Source: an uncultured Clostridia bacterium
GTDB taxonomy: Bacteria > Bacillota > Clostridia > Christensenellales > Pumilibacteraceae
DNA length: 64,000 nucleotides
Assembly (NCBI GenBank): GCA_944362615.1
Contig: CALVTM010000003.1
Span: 62,001 to 126,000 of the forward strand
Direction: 5' to 3'
Part shown: positions 53,301 through 57,474 of the stretch, piece after piece
How the letters are laid out: each line of letters begins with the position of its first letter
How positions within the stretch are numbered: the first letter of the stretch is position 1
The notes under the pieces: generated by a model
What the model was told of the DNA's origin: nothing
The model's input: only the letters and a program-made list of their open reading frames with translations
The model's database searches: none
Position numbers and translations under genes: made by a program

Positions 53301-53800
53301 TTGCTGTACAACGAATAAGCAACGCCCTCTGCAATCAGGCTGTTGCGGCTTTCATCTTCCGTGAAATAGCCATTCTCGTCAAGATACCGCGCCACGCCCG
53401 ACAACACTTTACTGTAATCGCGGCGGTTGCTTTCCGCATGAGACGTGCCATTCAGCTCGTCAAGACCGTGCAAAAGCCGGCGCATCGGATAGATGAGCCG
53501 GCGATAGCGTTTATCGCCGTGCGTGTCGTGCAGGTCATAGACGTATTGCTTGTCACCGTCTGCATTATAGAACTGTATGCCCCTGCGGTTTTTCGTAACG
53601 CGCCGCCCTATATCGTTCCATTCGTCGATATAGAAACAGATGGACGCTTTCGGACGGACAAGCACTATCTGACAGGCGTCGTGCAGTTCGATGTGCGGAT
53701 TCTGCGCTGTAAAACGGTAAAAGTTTTTTAGTAGCTCTCCGTTTTCCAGCATCTCCGCTATCTGTTCATTGCGCGTTTTTCGTTCTGTTTTCTCTGCCAT
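41357..53800 (-). CDS. Giant polyvalent ICE protein: MutS-I-like, N6-methylase, SNF2 helicase, DUF3849 and primase-like domains
   Basis: The protein is 4,147 residues; ATG 53800 was chosen for GGAGGAG upstream and overlap with the preceding gene. Visible parts in order: helical N-terminal domain; MutS-I-like domain (about 270-360, IRLGDFYEVMGKRAREVSEW); acidic linkers; N6-adenine methylase (about 1185-1290) with LEPAMGTGNFFGYMP but SNVPFG instead of NPPF/Y; SNF2-type helicase (Walker A VGSGKSYT near 1878, VDEADAY near 2040, QQRDGRGIRQGN near 2380); second MutS-I-like domain (about 2690-2760, IKNGGYYETCDDDAKS); DUF3849 (about 3310-3400); three tandem repeats of about 90 residues (about 3530-3830, core MPADGEFAGYSFYI); NrS-1-type primase-like C-terminus (about 3840-4147). 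Such polyvalent proteins enter recipients and are thought to protect or establish the element. It fills a fifth of the window. Confidence 0.93.
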   Translation of the reverse strand: MAEKTERKTRNEQIAEMLENGELLKNFYRFTAQNPHIELHDACQIVLVRPKASICFYIDEWNDIGRRVTKNRRGIQFYNADGDKQYVYDLHDTHGDKRYRRLIYPMRRLLHGLDELNGTSHAESNRRDYSKVLSGVARYLDENGYFTEDESRNSLIAEGVAYSLYSKTGFPKDDGIALRGMPYGLDENARLFKEIYLLTELVKEDISAAYERRVNTPQVIDDIEEETVSDEHVLTSSSDKTEPFAAEEPAPPVSEGDLPDVRQKEEPKPPANPMYARYMSAQRDKPDAVVLIRLGDFYEVMGKRAREVSEWLNLTLTSRDVGLSERVPMCGFPYHVTEQYLQAILEHCGVYVLEPDAEPIYILSRAELSKSERSETAPVSEEEQPFDESELSELQEILSSELADGQAAERPVFTEIEDDEPNPFDEQEPEEEPDETDWEEAFAEPVPEEVKPAPKKDEKGIQDRKRKQKPQMSMFDMLDGGAEKNREDKFVDYCLKKEYSDYKLDYYDAYRKNLPVSEFVALFKRHYGEYSGQSDDEKWITNTTKGRTIERRDKEHPENNFTVNLKWPEVAVRIAELIENDDYLTADEKKEYARIVRFRNERENAKTDSERCKVIADQIVEYGTQKTYGEVFSEYPHFLEDYAQFYFEHKQEVDAVLAERKEVRSVNAPRDYLGMEVNVSFYIKYCPHWQEVLRGRLAREHRIQNFADGFTEDCASHYDTAPDGETIEWTVTPDEIGERDYLFIKDNRDEFIEYLQSKAGVVSAEFSMERIEISFDRDYIAGIAGGSIMPPGEHTRLVREIADKIVAEGTKNTSEGNWVHFFDEFGENDAFVQENAEEIAAELERRQEVSDVVLTPDAFDTNFYLDYCPNYIPKEDEEGFDDEQDEEYASANDSPKERQPFNRFKELSETDKAFIEQYSLRAHREPVTSPWDEVQHCATIAKGIYSVSTAGHGGIMIDAELAPYVLSPEALREGLREGGYYCYEEDAAIYIPLRELYDKGILKKTDRYFTDSYVVSDKDKKNGYVPYKTLTEAEKEEFIGQWSTTLDEDIAQWYPGYWQARQSAEQNAQNGKNTVLNSVLDQTDLGGAKTRFKNNVAAIRLAKFLHERNAAATDAERKTLAKYVGWGGLPQAFDETNRQWQKEYAELKSLLTSEEYEAAKGSVLNAHYTSEEVIDGIYAALERLGVKGNNRILEPAMGTGNFFGYMPKEIADGAKLYGVELDTVTGRIASKLYPQANVQIKGFEETNFPNDYFDIVVSNVPFGGYGVYDSEYSRHKFLIHDYFIAKSIDKVKPGGIVAVVTSKGTLDKLNPTARKYMAERAELFGAIRLPNTAFRQTANTEAVTDILFFKKRAEKISDTGGIEWLGTGKTKDGFEVNNYFIRHPEMVLGTFAKETGLYGAEGLTVKPDGRPLGEAIAAAVENLPQNVYENPDHAAADVAAMDDGAVFNVRPMCYAAVKGKLYMRVGDRLVLQEIPAFPKDAYSRLEGMIGIRDELRRVLDMQTKGCTDEELKRAQSVLSARYDSFVRKYGFLNGQTNARLFREDGDAALLFACETLSEDKTRATKADVFTKRTIRPYAVPTHTGDTLEALQICRNERGGVDIAYIEELTGKDYDTVTDELGDAIFRDPVSVKEGDKYSGYVTAEEYLSGKVVEKLRIARHFAAEDTAYARNVAALEKVQPEPLKADEISVRIGASWVDADYYKEFLMEILGIYGYYSDGLNIRYNTFDGSWKVERADHVRNNAGYRATETYGTNRANAFRLFEDCLNQRATQIFDTVEENGKEKRVLNKGETIAAREKQNKIKEAFADWIYADPNRREDLEKTYNRLFNQIRLPSYDGSFLKFPGMNPTIELRPHQKNAVARIAGTGNSTLLHHVVGSGKSYTMAASAMKLRQYGLAKKPMIVVPNHLVQQMASEFRTLYPTAKILIAGKEDLEKNKRQQFVSKVAMGDWDSVIIAQSSFAKIPVSQECQERKMREEIAKIEAAILEMRGEGGSRTAVKNLERIKKGREAILKKLTDSSKKDGVFIFENLGVDYLFVDEADAYKNLFLYTKMNNVSGISNAASARASDMQMKIEYIGELHGGDKGVVFATGTPISNSMAEMYVMQTYLQKHTLEELGINYFDAWAADFGETVTALEMAPSGQGYRARTRFAKFTNLPELMTLYRSFADVQTSDMVKLDVPEAERTTITLEPSEQTVQIAEEIAKRAERIYGGNVDPHIDNMLKVTSDGKKLALDIRCFDCFLKDEHCGKLDMCADNAAKVYAETTASRGTQLIFCDLSTPKKPYESYECGKDFDAYNDLKHKLIERGVPQNEIAFIHDAKTDKDKQALFDKMNEGKIRILIGSTEKCGAGTNVQRRLAALHHLDAPYRPRDLQQRDGRGIRQGNDNKTVKIFTYVTKRTLDSYCYQILENKQRFISQIESGSLTVREAEDIDETTLSYAEIKAITAANPKIKQKMELEAELARLRVLEGQYKKNLYSLQDKVYKDLPAQIRRQEQIVKNAQADEAAIKEKYNAEVFSVNVLGRTYTDKKEGAAALMDALRSNRYGVAVAEYGGLKISLNAPEALTSRSVTLTGSGEYVMEIAESELGLITRLDNFLKDFPEKRMRFAAKLEQLRSNLAVAEEELKKPFEHKGKIEEITKELSEINAELDLNKREEVVIDTDEETESEEETNFMALPQAGQEKQNPEKRSHRRMTERLYALYAERKSQKPDAVIFIKNGGYYETCDDDAKSLAFEYGFTAYEKELGGRQRTVAMLGYDDLDAAVSDMSDENRRVEIVEPENEIDREVDFLETENEAKAIAENESAELEPGGIVRYCGKDTENTAYAYVCGELNEQTFKEIAEYGDGADAFVIAADSAALDTRARSVVYLEIGREIQEEDLSGETSVIGKMQLAADNLAKERADRSMALYQSVRNSVLNEYAAFEKNAEDELPYRQRFYKAIADYFASGQHNLLSEQDVQKLMQGNGRIIERLYDYDWDGVSHDVGNATEMSVLIEYYNENTVSENADTEDKDYAAAVREQAGAFYERYKAEHPDYANNLGRNLIYRNMSEYLRQTDTLPYACFMALDRDGEEMLPRLAAFYEQNGDLALHTYRERQEVIEQYAEKFYPEVLRKANEPRYFGKGADGTAYYFLPDGLSQNTLSDIGNPAEGYVIAAPKCTLPEVRLEEYKITFLKTGRDIPDKAVYGTAETAKREMRMAAEKVRRNAETLERVAENARAALKELQADPNTERAGYKERFFAAYAEFIEDVDDYYLDGEDFAELVKDGSALTEQVYAYYMDTSDQINTEDWSELSELTKNYIDDRWKMQRAMTEDVPLYGNSFEYARANGEEELYRRSLQANIECRHEIEQAINKNFDGYRLNKGFERELVEKFGTERVAYVLASSVQSHDWDGRFSPETKAWAKDVAVREEMEHRRKFEVASHPAVLDGFIVRIRAMEKESKKEQKEMQEERYRTETARGLPVVHIERDKYGHDIAIVKRQKDYVVAVGYDVKDGTWAQGRYDFVSQESAQAFIDEKYKPQAENKWLTAKVSRDALIRRYDRHSFMRMPNSEYEGYTYNIYNSRVKESRQLVDMESDGRELCYELVFPADGEVTVKNRDGDEVVFPVQEFVEIIGGTSNKDYERRERADDMSWYAISVPQEALRGTYEKSSLFSMPADGEFAGYSFYIPNVFVEEDKRGENGNILITLPEDFNVTLKNRATDEELIVTAYDVFEACNGTKEENYVRTAQESSSERKTVKTVIPANAKIAEYKTQTLFKMPETGEYAGYCFYLFNDQLKPVDVGIEANLSENFEVLLRDNHNDRHTQLTAEEFKAVMDGAENEDFGSELNRPSETRIDKFNDREELLRKNLPPEMLTRPNWVIVRTRQNEEKGRPDKFLISPVTGKFAEIDNPETWTDFDTACKYAHENGGVSLAYALDGKDNICCIDLDHCFNGNRQLSDTAKEAWQACGDTYREISVSRNGLHIFGKTDGMDVRSFSKDGKLEFYQKSHFITVTGDRAGNSSSLANFDSLPIKGHLEEVCGKHAEWKGAGQGVEGLSSMSDRDVVEKACSAKNGATFKAYYEGQDLKHNHSNSDMALMTYLAFWCNGDVDQMLRINATSGLYRPEKSPEYYEHTAMKAVRENAERFQPKREQKSYKPRPANGADKGGK

Positions 53801-54077
53801 GTGCTTTGTTCTCCTCCGCTCCGAATGTCGCTTTTCGCACCCGCTCGCGCTCTTCCGGCGTAGCAAAATAGATAACGTCGAAAGCCGACTTTGCGCCCAT
53901 GAAGTACACAAGCCTGCGGATCTGTTCTTCTTCAAACGGAGTTTTGTCTTTTATCATTCGCTTGAATACAGATACTCTCATCCGCAACCTGTCCGCCACG
54001 ATCACGGGATCGACCTTGCGGCTGTACAGCCAGCGGTGCATTGCGTTACTTTTCAAGGAATATTTCTTTTCCGTCAT
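53766..54077 (-). CDS. Small HTH-like ICE protein
   Basis: A 103-residue protein starting MTEKKYSLKSNAMHRWLYSR. The central VIVADRLRMRVSVFKRMIKD resembles a helix-turn-helix, and FEEEQIRRLVYFMGAKSAFDVI follows. Its ATG shares one base with the upstream stop (TGATG) and its end overlaps the giant gene by 35 bases, so all are coupled. The function is unknown. Confidence 0.7.
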   Translation of the reverse strand: MTEKKYSLKSNAMHRWLYSRKVDPVIVADRLRMRVSVFKRMIKDKTPFEEEQIRRLVYFMGAKSAFDVIYFATPEERERVRKATFGAEENKAHGRENRTKNAQ

Positions 54078-54337
54078 CAGTAAAGCGTGCCCCCGACCGA
54101 TATGTACTTGCTTTTGAAACTTTGTAGCGTTTCGCCTTCCAAGTCTATGACGCGAAGCATGACAAGCGCGCCGAATTGGTTGTGGATCGCTTTTACAAGG
54201 TCATAACCGATCTTGCAACCGCGTTTCAAACAGCCGTATGCGCATTTTCCCGCACCGAGCTTTTTCATAAGCGCCTTGCCGTTGCGGTAGCCGTTTTGCC
54301 TTGCAAGAGCCTCAAACTCTTTGATTTTCAGTTTCAA
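54077..54337 (-). CDS. Small conserved-looking ICE protein with TTG start
   Basis: An 86-residue basic protein. TTG 54337 is preferred because AGGAGGGG lies five bases upstream (LKLKIKEFEALARQNGYRNG); a longer frame from 54400 also starts with TTG but lacks a ribosome binding site. The stretch ALMKKLGAGKCAYGCLKRGC and following IGYDLVKAIHNQFG suggests a Cro-like helical DNA-binding fold. It is coupled to the next gene by TGATG. Confidence 0.6.
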   Translation of the reverse strand: MKLKIKEFEALARQNGYRNGKALMKKLGAGKCAYGCLKRGCKIGYDLVKAIHNQFGALVMLRVIDLEGETLQSFKSKYISVGGTLY

Positions 54338-54414
54338 TCTTGCCCCTCCTTTTGGCTTCGGATTTTTCCCTTCACTACTATTGGACACTTGAAGGGGCAA
54401 GTGGCGGGGTATTT

Positions 54415-54849
54415 TTACGTCTTTTTGAAAAATTTTTCTAATTTTTTCATGGCAGCCGTAAAAGTTTCTTCCACCGATGAGTGATGTACTCCCTTTTTCT
54501 TGGCTATCTCACGCAGGGACAATTCCTCCCAAAAATGCAATACTATGACCTCGCGCTGCTTTTCGGTAAGGCACGAAAGCGCCGACCTGACTTGTGCGCG
54601 CAGTTCGGCTTTGCCTTCCGATTTTATTAAACTCTCCTCCGGCGACGGCGTTTCATCGGCAATATCAAAACCAACTTGCTCCGTCATCGCCTCTAACGAA
54701 GAATTCCGGAGCCTGTAACGCTTATCACGTTTATCTATCCGTTCAAAATCACGGTTTGCTTCGGCAACGGCTCTTTCCTCTTCTTCGCTCGTTATCTCTA
54801 TCTTCGAGATTTTGTGGCGCGTGATCTGGTAAATAATTTTCTTTTTCAT
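54415..54849 (-). CDS. Sigma-70 region 4-like protein
   Basis: A 144-residue protein starting MKKKIIYQITRHKISKIEIT; GGAGG precedes ATG 54849. The C-terminal half is a region-4 helix-turn-helix: LSCLTEKQREVIVLHFWEEL followed by SLREIAKKKGVHHSSVEETF. Region 2 is absent, so it is not a full sigma factor. Similar proteins act as regulators of conjugation genes in Gram-positive elements (such as Tn916 Orf7/Orf8-region proteins). It stands first in the rightmost end of the polyvalent-protein operon, after tandem terminator-like hairpins. Confidence 0.8.
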   Translation of the reverse strand: MKKKIIYQITRHKISKIEITSEEEERAVAEANRDFERIDKRDKRYRLRNSSLEAMTEQVGFDIADETPSPEESLIKSEGKAELRAQVRSALSCLTEKQREVIVLHFWEELSLREIAKKKGVHHSSVEETFTAAMKKLEKFFKKT

Positions 54850-54924
54850 GATGTCCTCCGACTTTGATTTTTTTGAAAATCGCCATCGGAAGATTGGGGC
54901 GCACCATGAAAAGAACGGCAACCG

Positions 54925-54960
54925 AAAAATCCCCGATAGCGCGGCTAAACGCTACCGGGG
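54925..54960 (-). terminator. Second hairpin in the leader of the sigma-like gene
   Basis: CCCCGATAGCG (54931-54941) pairs with CGCTACCGGGG (54950-54960) with one mismatch; on the minus strand it is followed by ATTTTT. It lies 75 bases before the sigma-like ATG. Confidence 0.6.
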
Positions 54961-54965
54961 AAATC

Positions 54966-55026
54966 AAAAAAAAGAGTTTGAACGTGCAGATTTCCCCTAT
55001 TCGGGTTTAACCTGCTGCTCAAACTC
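54966..55026 (-). terminator. Long-stem terminator after the XRE gene
   Basis: GAGTTTGA (54974-54981) and TCAAACTC (55019-55026) form the base of a 53-base structure, followed on the minus strand by TTTTTTTT (54973-54966). It lies between the XRE gene stop and the sigma-like gene. The rest of 54,850-55,155 carries short direct repeats (TATTCAGTTG twice, TGTACGCGCC twice) and no gene. Confidence 0.7.
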
Positions 55027-55155
55027 ATACGTCCGTTCTATGCGGTATTCAGTTGCTTATTGCAGCGAAAAAAATATTCAGTTGTACGCGCCAATGCTCG
55101 CGCCTTATCCTGTCGGCTTATGCGGTCTGCCTGTACGCGCCTAAAATCGACCTAT

Positions 55156-55389
55156 TCAATCGGTCACTTTGTCTTTATCAAAAAGCGGTGAGTTGAAAAA
55201 TTCTTGCAGCGTGATCTGGAATCCTTCGCAAACACCGTAAATTGTAGCCAAAGTTACGGTTTCGCTCAAAGGTATGGTCGCAATCGTTGACCGAGGCACC
55301 CCGCCGTTCATCGCAAGGCGGTACATCGACATACCCTTTTCCTTCATCAGCTCTTTGATACGCGCAAACACAGCATCCACAAGCCGCAT
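55156..55389 (-). CDS. XRE-family transcriptional regulator
   Basis: A 77-residue helix-turn-helix protein: VFARIKELMKEKGMSMYRLA, NGGVPRSTIATIPLSETVTL and the helix IYGVCEGFQITLQEFFNSP. AAAGGAGG precedes ATG. Such single-domain repressors usually keep ICE transfer genes quiet. The perfect inverted repeat at 55452-55495 in its upstream region is a candidate binding site. Confidence 0.9.
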   Translation of the reverse strand: MRLVDAVFARIKELMKEKGMSMYRLAMNGGVPRSTIATIPLSETVTLATIYGVCEGFQITLQEFFNSPLFDKDKVTD

Positions 55390-55451
55390 GGTTCAGACCT
55401 CCTTTTTTTTCGGTATAAAATTATTATAGGAAATCTGAAAATTTTTATCGT

Positions 55452-55495
55452 TTGGCATACCAACGCATTGACAAGGCAACGCAACGGTATGCCAA
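55452..55495. promoter_or_regulatory. Candidate operator upstream of the XRE gene
   Basis: TTGGCATACC (55452-55461) and GGTATGCCAA (55486-55495) are perfect 10-bp inverted arms 24 bases apart. Related half-sites (GCATTG, GCAATGCC) lie beside them. A minus-strand TATAAT lies about 20 bases downstream, with a weak -35. Confidence 0.5.
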
Positions 55496-55514
55496 TGCAA
55501 TGCCATGCCGACAT

Positions 55515-55553
55515 ATAAAAAGAGAGCCGCTGCACTTGGCAACAGCCCTCTTT
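55515..55553. terminator. Terminator after the zinc-ribbon gene
   Basis: An imperfect stem (GAGAGCCGCTG / CAGCCCTC region, 55522-55553) is followed on the minus strand by TTTTTAT and on the plus strand by TTTTGCTTTATT, so it may act both ways. It separates the surface-protein operon from the XRE gene. Confidence 0.6.
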
Positions 55554-55567
55554 TGCTTTATTCCGAT

Positions 55568-55774
55568 TTACTTTTTATTCGGCGGCGAACTGTACGGAGC
55601 GACATGAACGATGCCGTTCTCGATTTCTATCCTGACGCGCTGGTGGCATTGTTCGCACTTTGTAACGCCGTTTATGACGCACTCTGCTTGAAGCAACGTC
55701 GCGGAACAGAACGGACAGCAGGCATATACTTTTTTGACCGGATCTTTGTACGTTTCCTTTTTTACATCGTTCAT
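55568..55774 (-). CDS. Small zinc-ribbon-like protein
   Basis: A 68-residue protein starting MNDVKKETYKDPVKKVYACC. Two CxxC pairs (CPFC and CEQC, about 22 residues apart) form a probable zinc ribbon. A start at 55774 is chosen for AAAGGAG upstream, though the spacing is long. It is the last gene of the operon that includes the DtxR-like regulator; the function is unknown. Confidence 0.65.
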   Translation of the reverse strand: MNDVKKETYKDPVKKVYACCPFCSATLLQAECVINGVTKCEQCHQRVRIEIENGIVHVAPYSSPPNKK

Positions 55775-55812
55775 CTTTGCTCTTGCTCCTTTGTTTTTCT
55801 TTCTCCGCCGGA

Positions 55813-56178
55813 TCATCGTTCGGCACCGTATTTGGATTTAATGACTGAAAACGTCTCTTCGGAAATGCAATGCTCTATACGGCAGGCATCTTGCTCGGCG
55901 ACTGCGGACGAAACGCCGAGCGCAACCAAAAATCTCGTGAGCACAATATGGCGCTCATACACATTTACGGCCACGGCTCTGCCCTCTTTCGTCAAAGCGA
56001 TGCGATGGTCTTTATAGGTCACAAGTTGTGTTTCGACCAATCTTTTGACCGCCTTGCAGACCGATACTTTGGAAATTCTCATGGCATCCGCAAGATCGAC
56101 TTCACGAATTGCTTTGCTTCGTTCGCTTAACCGCAATATCGTTTCCAGATACATTTCCGTTGATTCGTTTTTCAGCAT
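55813..56178 (-). CDS. DtxR/MntR-family metal-dependent regulator
   Basis: A 121-residue repressor-like protein: an N-terminal winged helix (EVDLADAMRISKVSVCKAVK, IALTKEGRAVA) and the metal-binding dimer domain VYERHIVLTRFLVALGV with EQDACRIEHCIS. The metal ligands expected in the family (His, Glu, Asp/Cys, Glu, His) are present; the C-terminal SH3-like domain of DtxR is absent, as in MntR. It lies 24 bases after the NEAT-like gene, suggesting that the operon responds to iron or manganese. Confidence 0.88.
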   Translation of the reverse strand: MLKNESTEMYLETILRLSERSKAIREVDLADAMRISKVSVCKAVKRLVETQLVTYKDHRIALTKEGRAVAVNVYERHIVLTRFLVALGVSSAVAEQDACRIEHCISEETFSVIKSKYGAER

Positions 56179-56202
56179 GATTTCACCCTTTTCCCTGCCT
56201 TG

Positions 56203-57474
56203 TCATTGCGTTTTCTTGGCTTTCTTCTTTCTGCGGACAAGTATGACCGTAACCGTTACAGCCGCCGCGACGACGAGTACGCACGCGACGAGGATCACGG
56301 CATACCCCCACATCGGCATGACGAACGCCACGCCGGGAATACAGACGATAAACGTTCCCGTCTTGTCCGTATCGAACCGCACATACCGTCCGTATCCGTC
56401 TGCGACGATTTCCATAAGCGTGCCATCCTCCGCCATGTGATAGACAACGACTTCGTTGCGGTCGTAGGTCATATCCGCCTGCAAATACAGCGTGATATTT
56501 CCGCTCGGCGTCGCCGCCGTGCCGTCCGACTGCACGAGCGAGATACCGAACACCTCGAAGTTGTCCGCTATGCCCGCCATTTTATCTGCCGCCGTCGCAA
56601 AAACGCTGCTTCCCGACGTGATGCGGCTGGCAAGCAGCGACGTTCCCTCCGCAAGCACACCGTTTGCGTCCTCGAACTTTGCAAGTGTGCTGCCGCCAGC
56701 GGAGGAAGCGATCTTTACGTCGTATTCGGTATAGGACGGATTGCCGAGGTTGGTGAGATATGTATTGTTCTCCGCGCGGTACACAACATGGTACTCCCCT
56801 ACGTTTTCCAGCGTTATGGAATTGTTCGTAATTGCTACGTCCGTCCGCTCGCCGCCCTGAACGTAATATGCCGAAATACTCACGTCAAGGTTTTCGCTCC
56901 CCAGCGTTGCCGCGGCGGACGGGATGGGAAACACCGTTCCCCGCGCCGCTTCGTACTCCGCACCCGCGCTCGTTTCTATCACGGGAACATACTCTGCGGG
57001 GCGTTCGCCGACGTCAACGTAATCTCCCGTGCGCGTTCCGGCAGCCAAATTCAGAGTGATGGAAAAATCCACCGTCATATCCATCGGCACGATATACGCC
57101 GTAAAAGAAAGGCTGCCCTGCAAGCGTTCCGCGGACATGGTATAGGTGTAATACGTCCAGCCGTTCTCCATCCGCACGGTGTAACCGGTCTGCATATTGC
57201 CGCTTTCCAAAGCCATGTCCGATATGGACGAGCTGTGCCCGAAGGTCATGTAATAGTTTTCGCCGCTCTTTTCGACGGTAGCCGCGGACGAAAAATTATC
57301 CGCGCCCATTGCAAGTCCGTCTAAATTGACGGGAACGGAATACACGCCGTCCGAACCTTGTACGGGGCTTTCCGCATATGCCGTAAGCCCACCGCTCGTA
57401 AGGACGGCAAACAGGCTCATCAGCATACACACGGCGGCTATGGCCGCAACAAAAAGGTTTCTTCTTTTCACCAT
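56203..57474 (-). CDS. NEAT-like cell-surface protein
   Basis: A 423-residue exported protein with a signal peptide (1-34, ending TAYAES) and a C-terminal membrane helix (about 388-412) with a basic tail RRKKKAKKTQ. Residues 38-145 (DGVYSVPVNLDGLAMGADNF, YYMTFGHSSSISDM, GWTYYTYTMSAERL) resemble a NEAT domain, which in other Gram-positive bacteria binds haem; the match is by eye and the haem-contact residues are not certain. The rest is an unrecognised beta-rich ectodomain. The start overlaps the lipoprotein stop by seven bases with GGAGGG inside that gene. Confidence 0.65.
   Translation of the reverse strand: MVKRRNLFVAAIAAVCMLMSLFAVLTSGGLTAYAESPVQGSDGVYSVPVNLDGLAMGADNFSSAATVEKSGENYYMTFGHSSSISDMALESGNMQTGYTVRMENGWTYYTYTMSAERLQGSLSFTAYIVPMDMTVDFSITLNLAAGTRTGDYVDVGERPAEYVPVIETSAGAEYEAARGTVFPIPSAAATLGSENLDVSISAYYVQGGERTDVAITNNSITLENVGEYHVVYRAENNTYLTNLGNPSYTEYDVKIASSAGGSTLAKFEDANGVLAEGTSLLASRITSGSSVFATAADKMAGIADNFEVFGISLVQSDGTAATPSGNITLYLQADMTYDRNEVVVYHMAEDGTLMEIVADGYGRYVRFDTDKTGTFIVCIPGVAFVMPMWGYAVILVACVLVVAAAVTVTVILVRRKKKAKKTQ

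Larger units (their letters stand above)
21376..55389 (-). mobile_element. Integrative conjugative element, Tn4451-type integrase module plus T4SS (right end not located)
   Basis: A co-oriented block runs from a large serine recombinase at the left edge through TnpW-like, TnpV, VirB4, VirB6-like, pilins, VirD4, relaxase, methyltransferases, ArdC and a giant polyvalent protein to an XRE repressor. This is a complete ICE gene set of a kind common in gut Clostridia. The left edge lies beside the recombinase stop codon, next to the IS200 remnant. The right attachment site is not visible; surface-protein genes to 64,000 may also belong to the element. Confidence 0.92.

Noticed and set aside
42397..53731. 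Several long plus-strand open frames opposite the giant protein
   Set aside because: They mirror the codon bias of the real gene, have no ribosome binding sites and show no recognisable domains.
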